Position numbers and translations under genes: made by a program. Shown here in pieces: positions 9,073-17,463 of a DNA stretch of 64,000 nt (positions are counted from its first letter, which is position 1; every line of letters begins with the position of its first letter). This DNA comes from Trichocoleus desertorum ATA4-8-CV12 (GTDB taxonomy: Bacteria > Cyanobacteriota > Cyanobacteriia > FACHB-46). The notes below the pieces were generated by a model. The model made no database searches. It worked only from the letters and a program-made list of their open reading frames with translations, and was not told the DNA's origin. The DNA lies in the NCBI GenBank assembly GCA_019358975.1, contig JAHHIL010000001.1, forward strand, positions 62,001 to 126,000, in the 5' to 3' direction.

Positions 9073-9879
9073 CTAAAGTGCGACCTCCAGTTCGACAGTT
9101 ACAGGTGCATGGTCGCTGGGTTTTTCTAGTTGGCGCGGGGCAATGTCGATGGTGCAAGCGATCGCCCGTTCGTACAAGACTGGAGTTAGGTAGTGATGGT
9201 CGATCCGCCAACCGCTGTTGCGTTGAAAAGAGCCAGAGCGGTAGTCCCACCAACTAAAGTGACCTCCATCCTGGGTAAATTTGCGAAACGCATCTGCAAA
9301 GCCCAGCTCCAGAACAGTTTGCAAGGCGGCACGCTCATGATCCGAGGCCATAATGTGTTTTTCACGGCCTTTGGGGTTATGGATGTCTCGATCTTCTAAG
9401 GCAATATTGAAGTCGCCACAGACTAAAATTTTAGGTGGGTTGCTGTCTTTGAGGCATAGAGCTTCGAGATACTCGCGCAGAACTTGGAGCCATCGCAATT
9501 TATAGACATACTTTTCGCTGCCCACTTCGGAGCCGTTGGGGACGTACAGGTTAACGATGCGAATGCCATCTAAAACCCCTGTAATCACTCGTTTTTGGAC
9601 ATCAAGTTCACCTACTAAGCTTTCGCCTAAAATTGGGGTGAATCCAGCGGTGACATCTTCTAAAGGAGTACGGCTGATTAGGGCGACGCCGTTGTAAGAC
9701 TTTTGCCCAGAAATGTAGAGGTGGTAGCCTAACTCGGTGAAGGGCGATCGCGGGAAGTCAGCGTCTATGACTTTGGTTTCCTGCACACACAGCACGTTTA
9801 CTGGGTTGGCTTGCAGCCAGTTTAGGACATGTTCTAGGCGGGTGCGAATGGAGTTGACGTTCCAGGTGGCAATCTTCAT
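9073..9879 (-). CDS. xthA: Exodeoxyribonuclease III
   Basis: A 268-residue Mg-dependent AP endonuclease / 3'-5' exonuclease of the EEP superfamily, acting in base-excision repair. The N-terminus MKIATWNVNSIRTRL, the catalytic region VLCVQETKV (metal-binding glutamate), the CGDFNIALEDRD motif (catalytic Asp/Asn pair) and the C-terminal PSDHAPV (catalytic histidine) are all present. Length is standard for ExoIII. It sits 70 bp upstream of the SDR gene on the same strand. Confidence 0.96.
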   Translation of the reverse strand: MKIATWNVNSIRTRLEHVLNWLQANPVNVLCVQETKVIDADFPRSPFTELGYHLYISGQKSYNGVALISRTPLEDVTAGFTPILGESLVGELDVQKRVITGVLDGIRIVNLYVPNGSEVGSEKYVYKLRWLQVLREYLEALCLKDSNPPKILVCGDFNIALEDRDIHNPKGREKHIMASDHERAALQTVLELGFADAFRKFTQDGGHFSWWDYRSGSFQRNSGWRIDHHYLTPVLYERAIACTIDIAPRQLEKPSDHAPVTVELEVAL

Positions 9880-10041
9880 GCAGGCTTAACGAGCGATTCT
9901 TAATTCTAGGTGTTTCAGTCTTCCTTGGGGAGTATGCCATAGGCTAGATGCTCTGCCTAGATCTGCCTGAGGCAATGCCAGATCAAGCGGGAGCAGACAT
10001 AATTATGGAGAAGCCGTCAAACTTGGATAGGAGGCGAGTGA

Positions 10042-11031
10042 ATGGAAATCCAACGCAGGATGGCTGTGGTAGCCAAAGGAATGGGTTTAGGGACTGCGAT
10101 CGCACTTTTGGCTAGTTGTACTCAGTCTCTCGTCTCCAACTCGTCCGTCTCGGCCTCCAACTCGGCAGTTGTGTCTGCTTCTGTTCCAGTGGCGGAGGCT
10201 CCTGCGGTTAATTCTCCGCCTCCTAATTCATCCCCTGGTGCCCCAGTGGTGGAGAAGGAAGTGCCTTATGTGGCGACGCCGAATGAAGTGGTGGCCGAAA
10301 TGTTGAAGGTGGCGAGAGTTACAGGCCGAGATCAGCTCTACGACTTAGGCTCAGGTGACGGGCGCATTGTGCTGACCGCAGCTCAGAAGTACGGCACTCG
10401 TGGAGTTGGGGTAGAACTTGACCCGAAGCTAATTCAAGAGAGTAATGCCAACGCTCAAAAAGCAGGTTTGGGCGATCGCGTCCAGTTTTTGCAGCAAGAT
10501 TTGTTTCAAACCAATCTCCGCGATGCCACCGTGGTCACTCTCTACTTGTTGCCTGCCGTTAACCTTAAATTGCAGCCTAAGCTCTTGAATGAACTTAAAC
10601 CGGGGTCGCGCGTGGTTTCTCATGCCTTTGATATGGGCAACTGGAAACCCGATAAAACCTTAACGGTGAGAGTGCCTAAAACGGGCCGCATTCATGCAAT
10701 TTACTACTGGGTGGTGCCAGAGAAGGTGGCGGGAAACTGGCAAGGGACATTAGCCACCCCCATTGGGCCGCAACCTGTCAACTTGTTACTGCGGCAGCAA
10801 TTCCAGCAAGTGAGTGGCGCAGCGACGGCAGGCAGTGAAACGCTGGCAATCAACAATGCCAAGTTGACGGGTAAACAAATCAGCTTTAAGACGAGCAAAA
10901 ATGTGAAAGGCCAGCCACTAACGATTCAGTTCGCCGGGGAGGTGAATGGCAATACCCTAAAAGGAATTGCTACGTTGCAAGGAGCGGGCTTCTTAGCTGG
11001 GAAGTACAATCTGGTCGCTCAGCGTCGGTGA
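10042..11031 (+). CDS. Lipoprotein-type class I SAM-dependent methyltransferase
   Basis: The first ~30 residues form a lipoprotein-like signal (hydrophobic core, then LLASCTQ), followed by a Ser/Pro/Ala-rich linker. From about residue 75 comes a class I methyltransferase fold: VVAEMLKVARV, the SAM-binding motif I YDLGSGDGRIVLTAA, motif II GVGVELDP, then QQDLF and YLLPAVN. The last ~100 residues form an additional domain of unknown role. Methyltransferases rarely carry export signals, which makes this one odd; the substrate is unknown. Its last 39 bp overlap the 3' end of the convergent cation exporter gene. Confidence 0.8.
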   Translation: MEIQRRMAVVAKGMGLGTAIALLASCTQSLVSNSSVSASNSAVVSASVPVAEAPAVNSPPPNSSPGAPVVEKEVPYVATPNEVVAEMLKVARVTGRDQLYDLGSGDGRIVLTAAQKYGTRGVGVELDPKLIQESNANAQKAGLGDRVQFLQQDLFQTNLRDATVVTLYLLPAVNLKLQPKLLNELKPGSRVVSHAFDMGNWKPDKTLTVRVPKTGRIHAIYYWVVPEKVAGNWQGTLATPIGPQPVNLLLRQQFQQVSGAATAGSETLAINNAKLTGKQISFKTSKNVKGQPLTIQFAGEVNGNTLKGIATLQGAGFLAGKYNLVAQRR

Positions 11032-11994
11032 TAGTTGCGTCGTGATCGCCTGCTGACCAGGAGCTAGAGTCATTTGCACCATCACATCTTGTAGGCCAAA
11101 TTCTTGCTGCATTTGGGTTTGGATTTGCTGCAACAAGCGATCGCGGGCTAACCCATCGCTTAAATTGACCTGTAATTGCACACACAGCACTTCTTGCCCC
11201 AGAGCCACCGTCCAAAGCTTCAGAGCCTCAATACTAACCACAGCTTTGTGCTGCATTAAAGCTGCTGCCAGGGCTGGGACATCAATCTGCTGAGGGGTGC
11301 GTTCTAGCAGAATATTCAAGCTCTGCTGAATCAGCGGAATGGCTCCAGTGGCAATGAACCCAGCCACGAGTAGGCTAATGGCTCCATCTGCCCAGAGCCA
11401 GTGCAGTTTGCCGACCGCGGTCGCTGCCAAGATTACGCCCACGGAGCTAATGGCATCGGCCACCATATGTAGAAAGGCTCCCCGCAGATTCAAGTCGTGG
11501 TGGGTGTCGCGATGCAAGAACCAGGCATTTAAGCTATTAACCCCTAAGCCCACCACAGCCGTGAGCAGCATGGGCAAGCTGAGAATTTCAGTCGGGGGAG
11601 ATTGCAGTCGGGCGATCGCTTCCCAACCGACCCAGCAAGCGATCGCAACCAAGCTCAACCCATTGGCTAAAGCGGCCAAAATCTCCACCCGACGGTAGCC
11701 AAAAGGAGCTTGTTCAGAAGCAGGTAGACGGGCGATCCAGGTGGCTAACAGTGCTAAAGCGAGCGATAGCGTGTCGGAGAACAAATGTCCTGAATCAGCC
11801 AGCAGGGCCAAACTATGGCTGCGGTGACTCACGATTAACTCCGCTAGCGAAAAGCAACCTGTCAGAATGAGCGCTATCCACAATAAGCGCAACTTCTGAA
11901 TTGGTGTGCTGCCTGGGTCTAGAGAGGCAGCGGAGATGGAGTGGTCACAGTGATCACTGTTGCAGGAGTGGGAGGAGTGATGATGGTGGAGCAT
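10993..11994 (-). CDS. CDF-family cation efflux protein (Zn/Co/Cd type)
   Basis: A 333-residue cation diffusion facilitator. The N-terminus is histidine-rich (MLHHHHSSHSCNSDHCDHS), a probable metal-binding tail. Six hydrophobic segments follow; the paired metal sites are visible as ALLADSGHLFSD (HxxxD in TM2) and GAFLHMVADAISS (HxxxD in TM5), which suggests Zn-type specificity. A cytoplasmic C-terminal domain completes the protein. The expected role is export of Zn or a similar divalent ion from the cytoplasm in exchange for protons. The exact metal is inferred from the motif only. Confidence 0.92.
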   Translation of the reverse strand: MLHHHHSSHSCNSDHCDHSISAASLDPGSTPIQKLRLLWIALILTGCFSLAELIVSHRSHSLALLADSGHLFSDTLSLALALLATWIARLPASEQAPFGYRRVEILAALANGLSLVAIACWVGWEAIARLQSPPTEILSLPMLLTAVVGLGVNSLNAWFLHRDTHHDLNLRGAFLHMVADAISSVGVILAATAVGKLHWLWADGAISLLVAGFIATGAIPLIQQSLNILLERTPQQIDVPALAAALMQHKAVVSIEALKLWTVALGQEVLCVQLQVNLSDGLARDRLLQQIQTQMQQEFGLQDVMVQMTLAPGQQAITTQLSPTLSDQIVLPS

Positions 11995-12098
11995 TAATGG
12001 AGGAAACAGGGAGCCTTAGCGCGATCTACTCTAGAGTAGATGCAATTTCTCTGATGCAAGCTCCCCATATAATCACAATTTTCCCTAAAACTGCCGAT

Positions 12099-12539
12099 TT
12101 ACCACTTTTTGTAGGGCAAGAATTTTCCTGACATGGTCAGTTTGACGCGATCGCCCTTCGGGTCTGTTTCCTTTTCTACATCCAGCGTGAAGTCGATTGC
12201 ACTCATAATGCCATCTCCGAATTTCTCCTGAATGACTTCCTTTAATGGCATGCCGTAGACCTGCATAATTTCGTAGAAGCGATAAATCAGCGGATCGGTT
12301 GGTACTACTGGCCCTAGACCTTTGAGGGGATATTCGGTCAACTCAGATGCTACGTCTGGCCCTAATCCTAAAGCCTCCACTAACTTACTGGCTTCATCCT
12401 CAGAAGCACTGGCTTGGCGATAAAACACTGCCGCAATCCAAACTTCATCTCGGCCTAGAATTTTTTCTAGATCTGTAAAACTCACCCCTTGGATTTGTTT
12501 CGCAGCTAGTAGCTTCTGAGTAATTGCTGGAATCGTCAT
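12099..12539 (-). CDS. cynS: Cyanate hydratase (cyanase)
   Basis: Cyanase converts cyanate plus bicarbonate to CO2 and carbamate, which decays to ammonia; cyanobacteria use it to detoxify cyanate and gain nitrogen. The 146-residue length and the sequence fit: an N-terminal helical domain, then [14 protein letters not shown] with the catalytic Arg and Glu, and GIMSAIDF with the catalytic Ser. The ATG at 12539 is preferred over an in-frame TTG at 12554. No cyanate transporter genes (cynABD) adjoin it here. Two GTA-N8-TAC boxes lie upstream, implying NtcA control. Confidence 0.96.
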   Translation of the reverse strand: MTIPAITQKLLAAKQIQGVSFTDLEKILGRDEVWIAAVFYRQASASEDEASKLVEALGLGPDVASELTEYPLKGLGPVVPTDPLIYRFYEIMQVYGMPLKEVIQEKFGDGIMSAIDFTLDVEKETDPKGDRVKLTMSGKFLPYKKW

Positions 12540-12572
12540 GAAAAGTTCACTCAATATTCATCGATTCCAGTA

Positions 12573-12586
12573 GTAACTAAAACTAC
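12573..12586 (-). promoter_or_regulatory. Candidate NtcA box, cynS-proximal
   Basis: GTAACTAAAACTAC matches the NtcA consensus GTA-N8-TAC exactly. It is centred about 40 bp upstream of the cynS ATG. NtcA is the cyanobacterial CRP-family nitrogen regulator and is known to activate cyanate-use genes in other cyanobacteria. A TATTGA element lies further downstream, but its spacing is not the classic 22 bp to a TAN3T box, so whether this copy or the distal one activates is unclear. Confidence 0.6.
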
Positions 12587-12597
12587 ACTACGTAGTT

Positions 12598-12611
12598 GTA
12601 ACTAAAGTTAC
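12598..12611 (-). promoter_or_regulatory. Candidate NtcA box, cynS-distal
   Basis: GTAACTAAAGTTAC is a perfect match to GTA-N8-TAC and also a perfect GTAAC-N4-GTTAC palindrome. It is centred about 65 bp upstream of the cynS start and 25 bp from the proximal box. Between the two boxes lies another 10-bp palindrome, ACTACGTAGT (12587-12596). A class II arrangement from this box would place transcription start near 12563. Confidence 0.65.
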
Positions 12612-12892
12612 GAGTACAGGTGACTTGGCTCTAGCCTGAACTCAGGAACATTTGTCGCCCAACTCAAGTCTGATGCTTCTAGTTGCAGAGAATAACTCTA
12701 AAGGGGGATGCTCTGTTATCTAAAGAATCAGTATTTTTCACTAACAGGTTGAGTGCCGTTGAGTGCCTTAGTATAGTGAGCGGCATTTTCGTCCCTGATG
12801 GTAATCTAGATAGTCGCTCTCGTCACTAAACTGCATCGAGTAGATGACTAACAAAGAGAGCTGGGATTGTAAGCACAGGGGGACAGTTGAAC
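12612..12892. other. Intergenic region between divergent cynS and 13-kb gene
   Basis: About 280 bp between the NtcA-like boxes of cynS and the next plus-strand gene. I see no open frame, RNA or strong hairpin. It probably holds the promoter of the gene at 12893; a purine-rich AGGGGGA stands before that start. Confidence 0.4.
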
Positions 12893-13294
12893 ATGACTAC
12901 CGGATCGAGGTCACTTCCACAATCCTTGTATCCTTCTAGATCAAGTGTTTCATCCACCCATAAGGCTGTACAGGTAAATTATTCCACGCCTAGCAGTGGT
13001 TCTAGTCAGTCTGCTTTGGCCGCTCAGCGGAGTGAAGTTGACAAAAATAAAACTCACTTTATTGCCACCTATCGTGACTGGCCGATTTGGCTAGTACATG
13101 TGCGGATCAAACGACAAACTGGTTTTGGCAAAAAATGTCCAGTCTTACAGTGGCAGCATCCCGCCGATCAAGGACAGGCACGTCTACGTTATACCTATCA
13201 AATTCGGCCTCGGGAAAGTTTGAATCAAGCCTTAGAGATTGTGCGGATTATGATTGACCAAACCCTGGCGATCGCCCAACAACACGAAACTTAG
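12893..13294 (+). CDS. Conserved hypothetical protein, ~133 aa
   Basis: A basic soluble protein. The first ~50 residues are Ser/Thr/Gln-rich and probably disordered; the rest is compact (FIATYRDWPIWLVHVRIKRQ, then LRYTYQIRPRESLNQALEIV). The ATG at 12893 is preferred to an in-frame TTG two codons earlier. I do not recognise a named family. It converges with endonuclease V, 13 bp apart. Function unknown. Confidence 0.7.
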   Translation: MTTGSRSLPQSLYPSRSSVSSTHKAVQVNYSTPSSGSSQSALAAQRSEVDKNKTHFIATYRDWPIWLVHVRIKRQTGFGKKCPVLQWQHPADQGQARLRYTYQIRPRESLNQALEIVRIMIDQTLAIAQQHET

Positions 13295-13307
13295 ATCACC
13301 ACTTAGA

Positions 13308-13967
13308 TCACCCGGATGCCAATTTGTGAGCCTGACGGGTGGTTTCTGGGAGCCGATATTTTGGCGTACAGCGCATCACATAATCGATCGCGCTCGGCAG
13401 ACTAATCCGGTGCCCTAGGGAAATGTAGAGGGGTTTGGTGTTAATACGGGTTCGTAACACGGCTCCAATGGTTTCACCTCGATGCTGTAGCGGTTGCCAA
13501 GCGCCTCGCTCATTGGGCACCTCATCATGTTTTCCCACTAGTAAAGACTTGCCGACACCAATGGCAGGTAAATCCACCAGTAGCCCTAAGTGGGCCGCAA
13601 TGCCCATCCGTCGCGGATGCGCGATCCCATGACCATCACAGAGGAGCAGATCGAGGGGAGTCGTGATTTGCGCTAAAGCATCCAGGACAGCGGGAATTTC
13701 TCGGAACGACAAAAAGCCTGGAATATAAGGAAAGGTGGTGGGGCGACGGGCGATCGCTTGCTCTACCAGTTGCAATTCGGGAAAACTCAACACGGCGATC
13801 GCAGCCCGGGTAATCGTCCCCTCGGCCTCAAATCCCACATCGACTCCAGCTACGCGCTGCACAGTTCCTAGTTGGTCTGTCATGATGATCTCACCGCGCA
13901 ACTGCTGTTGAATCACAGTGGCCTGTTCAGCGGTGGCGGGCCAATCATGTCGTGGTTGAATTTTCAT
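13308..13967 (-). CDS. nfi: Endonuclease V (deoxyinosine 3' endonuclease)
   Basis: A 219-residue DNA repair enzyme that nicks DNA 3' to deoxyinosine and other deaminated bases. Family motifs are clear: AGVDVGF with the first catalytic Asp, PYIPGFLSFREIPAVL, LLCDGHGIAHPRRMGIAAHLG with the metal-binding Asp and the catalytic His region, GVGKSLLVG, and ISLGHRISLPSAI near the C-terminus. Length is normal. It is 6 bp from the upstream pentapeptide-repeat gene on the same strand, suggesting co-transcription. Confidence 0.96.
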   Translation of the reverse strand: MKIQPRHDWPATAEQATVIQQQLRGEIIMTDQLGTVQRVAGVDVGFEAEGTITRAAIAVLSFPELQLVEQAIARRPTTFPYIPGFLSFREIPAVLDALAQITTPLDLLLCDGHGIAHPRRMGIAAHLGLLVDLPAIGVGKSLLVGKHDEVPNERGAWQPLQHRGETIGAVLRTRINTKPLYISLGHRISLPSAIDYVMRCTPKYRLPETTRQAHKLASG

Positions 13968-13973
13968 AGAGCT

Positions 13974-14513
13974 TCATTGAGAAGGACTGTCTCGGTGACC
14001 ATCAGGAAAAATGGTGGTGCGATCGATATAAGCTTGTTCTAGATTGGCTTGTTGAGCCCGGTACAAATTACAGCCTGTGAGCTGAGCCGCTTGGAGTTTA
14101 GTTTTTTCTAAGTTGGTGCGGCTGAGGTCTGCTGAAGACAAGTTTGCTTTGGTGAGGTCAGCGTTATATAGATCTGCCCCGGATAGATCTGCGCCTGCTA
14201 AATTTGCGCCTTGTAAGTTGGCATGTCGCAAGTTGGCCCGCGATAGATTTGCCTTTTGTAAGTCTGCTCCCGCCAAATCTGCTTGGTAGAGCTGAATATT
14301 GCTCATCTCCGCTGCTTGCAACTGCGTAGACTGGAGATTGGCGTGGGTGAGATTAGCATACGGTAGGTAAGCTGCGGCTAAGTTGCTGCCTTGTAAATTG
14401 ATGTTTGACAAATCTGCTTCAAACAGAGAAACTTCCTCAGCATCAATTTCGCTAAAATTCCGTTGCCCTTCTGCGTAGGAAGATAATATTTCTTTGGCGC
14501 TGACCCTCTGCAT
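13974..14513 (-). CDS. Pentapeptide-repeat protein
   Basis: From the ATG at 14513 (MQRVSAKEILSSYAEGQRNF) the protein has about 179 residues. The centre is nearly continuous A(D/N)LxX pentapeptide repeats (LSNINLQGSNLAAAYLPYAN and onward), which fold as a right-handed quadrilateral beta-helix. Cyanobacteria encode many such proteins, mostly of unknown role. The frame is open further upstream to 14624, but those 37 residues do not fit the family and overlap the probable promoter. No signal peptide is seen. Confidence 0.88.
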   Translation of the reverse strand: MQRVSAKEILSSYAEGQRNFSEIDAEEVSLFEADLSNINLQGSNLAAAYLPYANLTHANLQSTQLQAAEMSNIQLYQADLAGADLQKANLSRANLRHANLQGANLAGADLSGADLYNADLTKANLSSADLSRTNLEKTKLQAAQLTGCNLYRAQQANLEQAYIDRTTIFPDGHRDSPSQ

Positions 14514-14938
14514 GATAACCGTTCCCGACAGTATCCCTGACATCAAACCCCTGATGGGGGCGATGCTGGATACACCTTGAGCATTTATACTTAACCTATG
14601 TAAAAATGTAAAATAATGTGACAAGAAATACGATTACTTAACGCTTTTTTAAGGATTTATTAAGATGCGATCGCATCTTATAAACCTGCTGGATTGAGCT
14701 TGGAGAGCTAGTTTCCATTTATTGCTCAACTGTTGCAGATTAAAACTTTAGCAACATCTGTCGCCTTGGGGATACTCTCTCGGTATTTCTAAAAATGATG
14801 ACCTGTAAAGACGACTTGTAAAAAGTTTTAGGGATACTGGGGGAGAGTTTTTAGTCAAGTTTTAGTCAAGAAGACATTTTCCCAAGCAGGGGTGGCAAGA
14901 TCCAAATAGGGACGTAACTGCACTGCCCAGAAACTGTT
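14514..14938. other. Intergenic region between divergent genes
   Basis: About 420 bp separating the pentapeptide-repeat gene from the SagB-like gene. It includes an HIP1-type site near 14669 and a short direct repeat (TAGTCAAG twice near 14853-14870). Nothing else is recognised. Promoters for both flanking genes presumably lie here. Confidence 0.4.
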
Positions 14939-16471
14939 ATGCCAGAACTTCGAGTCTCGATCGCTCAGCACTACCATGAGCGCACCAAATACGATCCACA
15001 AACCCTTGCCAGCAAAAGCCATTATCTGGATTGGGAGAACCAGCCTGTTCCGTTTAAGGAATACCAGATCGGCACGTCCATAGATCTCAAGCCTTTTCTA
15101 AGCGATCAACGAGATGCTTTGGCTGAAGACTCAGAAACCCTTTGGTGGCAACGGTTATCGCGCCTGCTATTTTGCAGCTATGGGTTGACAGGCATGATTC
15201 CCACGGCTGGCAGCCCAGTGTACTTACGCGCTGCACCTTCCGCAGGCGGATTGTATCCTGCAGAAATTTATTTAGTCTCGCGAGGGACACCGTTTTTGCC
15301 TGCTGGGTTGTATAACTATCAGTCCAAAACTCATTCGCTCCTGCATTTCTGGGACAGTGATATTTGGCAAAAATTGCAATCAGCTTGCTTTTGGCATCCC
15401 ACTTTAGATCACACGCAGATGGCGGTAGTGACTACTGCGGTGTTCTTCCGCTCGGCGTGGCGTTATCAAGACCGAGCCTACCGTCGCATTTTTTTGGATA
15501 CGGGGCATCTGTTGGGCAATATGGAGCTGGCCTGCGCCCTCAATGATTACCGTCCACATTTGATTGGCGGATTTGCCGATGCAGCGATCGATCAGTTGCT
15601 CTACCTCGATCCGGAGCAAGAAGGAGCGCTCGCGGTGATTCCGTTAGCCGATCTGCTGGAAGTAACGCAAAACTTGCCCCTCGCGGTGACAGCCTTGGCT
15701 TCAGCCACCCAAACTGAGTATCCCAGCATTCCTGACGGAGAATTGCTGAGCTATTTCCACCAAGCGACCCAGATTCAGCCAAGCGCGGTTTTCAAAAAGG
15801 CGCAATCTCAGAAGAGCTTAGAGAAAGCTCAGCCGGATAAATACAATTTTCCGTTTTGCTTGAAAGTTTCCACGCTATCCCCACCGATTGTTTGGGGAGA
15901 AAACTTGGGAGCTATGCAAGAAACTATGCTTCGTCGTCGTTCTACCCGTGCCTACAGCGGAGAATCGATTACCTTAGCCGAGCTGAAAGCGTTACTAGAC
16001 TTTACTTACCAACCTCAACACTATATTGAGCAGCAGTTGGATGGGCACCCAGACTATTTTGCCTTGAGCTTGATTCAAACCTTTATTGCGGTTTCTGGTG
16101 TGATTGGTTTAGAGGAAGGCTGCTACTACTACGCCCCCCAGACTCAGGAGTTACGGCAAATCCGCTTCAAAAACTTCCGGCGAGAATTACATTACCTATG
16201 CTTGGGGCAAGATTTAGGTCGTGATGCCGCAGCAGTGGTATTTCATACAGCAGACCTAAAAAGTGCGGTGGCCCAATATGGCGATCGCGTCTACCGTTAT
16301 CTGCACATGGATGCGGGACACTTGGGACAAAAGCTCAACCTCGCGGCCATTCATCTCGGTTTGGGGGTCAGCGGTATTGGTGGCTTTTTTGATGACCAGG
16401 TAAATGAAGTGCTAGGCATCCCGGTGGATGAAGCGGCTCTCTATATCACTACTCTAGGTCGCCCAGCCTAG
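14939..16471 (+). CDS. SagB/ThcOx-family tandem nitroreductase-like oxidoreductase
   Basis: A 510-residue protein with two nitroreductase-like halves. The first (about 1-250) begins VSIAQHYHERTKYDP and contains YLRAAPSAGGLYPAEIYLVS, with the arginine/serine FMN-contact pattern of SagB-type oxidoreductases. The second (about 300-510) carries MLRRRSTRAYSGESITLAEL and ends GLGVSGIGGFFDDQVNEVLG. SagB-type enzymes are FMN-dependent and oxidise azolines in peptide natural products, but stand-alone cyanobacterial homologues have no known substrate. No precursor peptide or YcaO cyclase gene is seen nearby, so a peptide-modifying role is not supported here. Confidence 0.85.
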   Translation: MPELRVSIAQHYHERTKYDPQTLASKSHYLDWENQPVPFKEYQIGTSIDLKPFLSDQRDALAEDSETLWWQRLSRLLFCSYGLTGMIPTAGSPVYLRAAPSAGGLYPAEIYLVSRGTPFLPAGLYNYQSKTHSLLHFWDSDIWQKLQSACFWHPTLDHTQMAVVTTAVFFRSAWRYQDRAYRRIFLDTGHLLGNMELACALNDYRPHLIGGFADAAIDQLLYLDPEQEGALAVIPLADLLEVTQNLPLAVTALASATQTEYPSIPDGELLSYFHQATQIQPSAVFKKAQSQKSLEKAQPDKYNFPFCLKVSTLSPPIVWGENLGAMQETMLRRRSTRAYSGESITLAELKALLDFTYQPQHYIEQQLDGHPDYFALSLIQTFIAVSGVIGLEEGCYYYAPQTQELRQIRFKNFRRELHYLCLGQDLGRDAAAVVFHTADLKSAVAQYGDRVYRYLHMDAGHLGQKLNLAAIHLGLGVSGIGGFFDDQVNEVLGIPVDEAALYITTLGRPA

Positions 16472-16478
16472 CTGTTGC

Positions 16479-16512
16479 CCAGTCCAGTGGGTTAACCAGT
16501 CCAGTGGGTTAA
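16479..16512. repeat. 17-bp perfect tandem duplication
   Basis: CCAGTCCAGTGGGTTAA occurs twice in direct succession (16479-16495 and 16496-16512), between convergent gene ends. The second copy contains the stop codon of the minus-strand gene. It is probably a recent slippage duplication. Confidence 0.9.
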
Positions 16513-17207
16513 TCTGAGTGACCACAGGCATCTTCGTACTGGTAAGTTTCAATCCGGACAGCACAGCGATCGTACTGCCAACGAGTCAATCTGAGTGAGC
16601 TGGCTTCAGGGCTAATCACGACCACAGAAGCATAATCAGGCCCAACCCCAAAGGTTTTGGTCACCGAGTGACTCAGATTAGATTTAGCAGTGGTTTGCAC
16701 CGTCACTAAACCAACTTTCGAGGGGCTATTAATAGCGATCGCCACATCTTTTTGCTCACCCGATTGCAGCTCTAATCCTTTTAACTGAGCTTGATTGATA
16801 GTCACTTGGACAGGCTCAGGCATGAGATTCACAAGTCTCACTGTAGGTTCAGGACGACTCAGCTTGTCATTCAGCACTAGCCCTTGAAGTACCTGACCCT
16901 TTTGAAATAGAGCTACGGTGTAAAACTGCTCAGCTTCTAAATTAAAGCTCTGCGCTAGTGGAGCAGCAGGGGAATTGAGGGAGAGGGCGTACTTTCCCGC
17001 AGGAAGGCGTTGGGATGGAATGATTTGCTCTGGAGAATAAGAAGCATGGAGCGGTTGCTGGTTTAAGTGCAGCGTCTTCACGGTTGGTTTAGCATCCAGT
17101 AGCCAGTAGTTTACGTAAGCCAAGTTCTCAGCTTGGGAGGGCATCGCTAGTCCAACCCCAGTCGCGAGGACTGATAGCAGCATCCAGCCTTGATGATGAA
17201 GTGGCAT
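16509..17207 (-). CDS. Exported protein of unknown function (DUF4397-like)
   Basis: A 232-residue protein with a clear Sec signal peptide (MPLHHQGWMLLSVLATGVGL, cleavage likely after PSQA). The mature part is beta-rich, with phrases such as LPAGKYALSL and VNLMPEPVQVTINQAQL, reminiscent of DUF4397 or AlgF-like beta-sandwich domains. Two cysteines near the C-terminus (RCAVR, DACGH) may form a disulfide. A good AGGAGA ribosome site precedes the ATG. Probably periplasmic or surface; role unknown. Confidence 0.7.
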   Translation of the reverse strand: MPLHHQGWMLLSVLATGVGLAMPSQAENLAYVNYWLLDAKPTVKTLHLNQQPLHASYSPEQIIPSQRLPAGKYALSLNSPAAPLAQSFNLEAEQFYTVALFQKGQVLQGLVLNDKLSRPEPTVRLVNLMPEPVQVTINQAQLKGLELQSGEQKDVAIAINSPSKVGLVTVQTTAKSNLSHSVTKTFGVGPDYASVVVISPEASSLRLTRWQYDRCAVRIETYQYEDACGHSD

Positions 17208-17463
17208 TGCTGATTCTCCTAACCCTAATGCTAAAGAACTGCTAGTGAACGACTCGCTAAAAAATCAAAGCAATTTCGTGCCAGTCTCTATGCGCTTTAC
17301 CCTCAACGGCTAGAACTAGCAACGCAGTAATTTTTGCTAAAAATTGCCTGATTCAAGGACAATTTCGCTGATTTTTCGGCAAGAGAATGTAGTTAAGCTT
17401 ACAAATAATACGGATGGGTGAAGCTATTGTACGGCTGAAGTCGTCAAGTGAGGCGTGAGCGGG
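17208..17463. other. Divergent promoter region
   Basis: About 255 bp between the divergent exported-protein and formamidase-like genes. It should hold both promoters. I see no distinctive operator or RNA element. Confidence 0.4.

Noticed and set aside
14939-16471. Peptide natural-product (azoline) cluster around the SagB-like gene
   Set aside because: No precursor peptide, YcaO cyclase, protease or exporter gene adjoins it.
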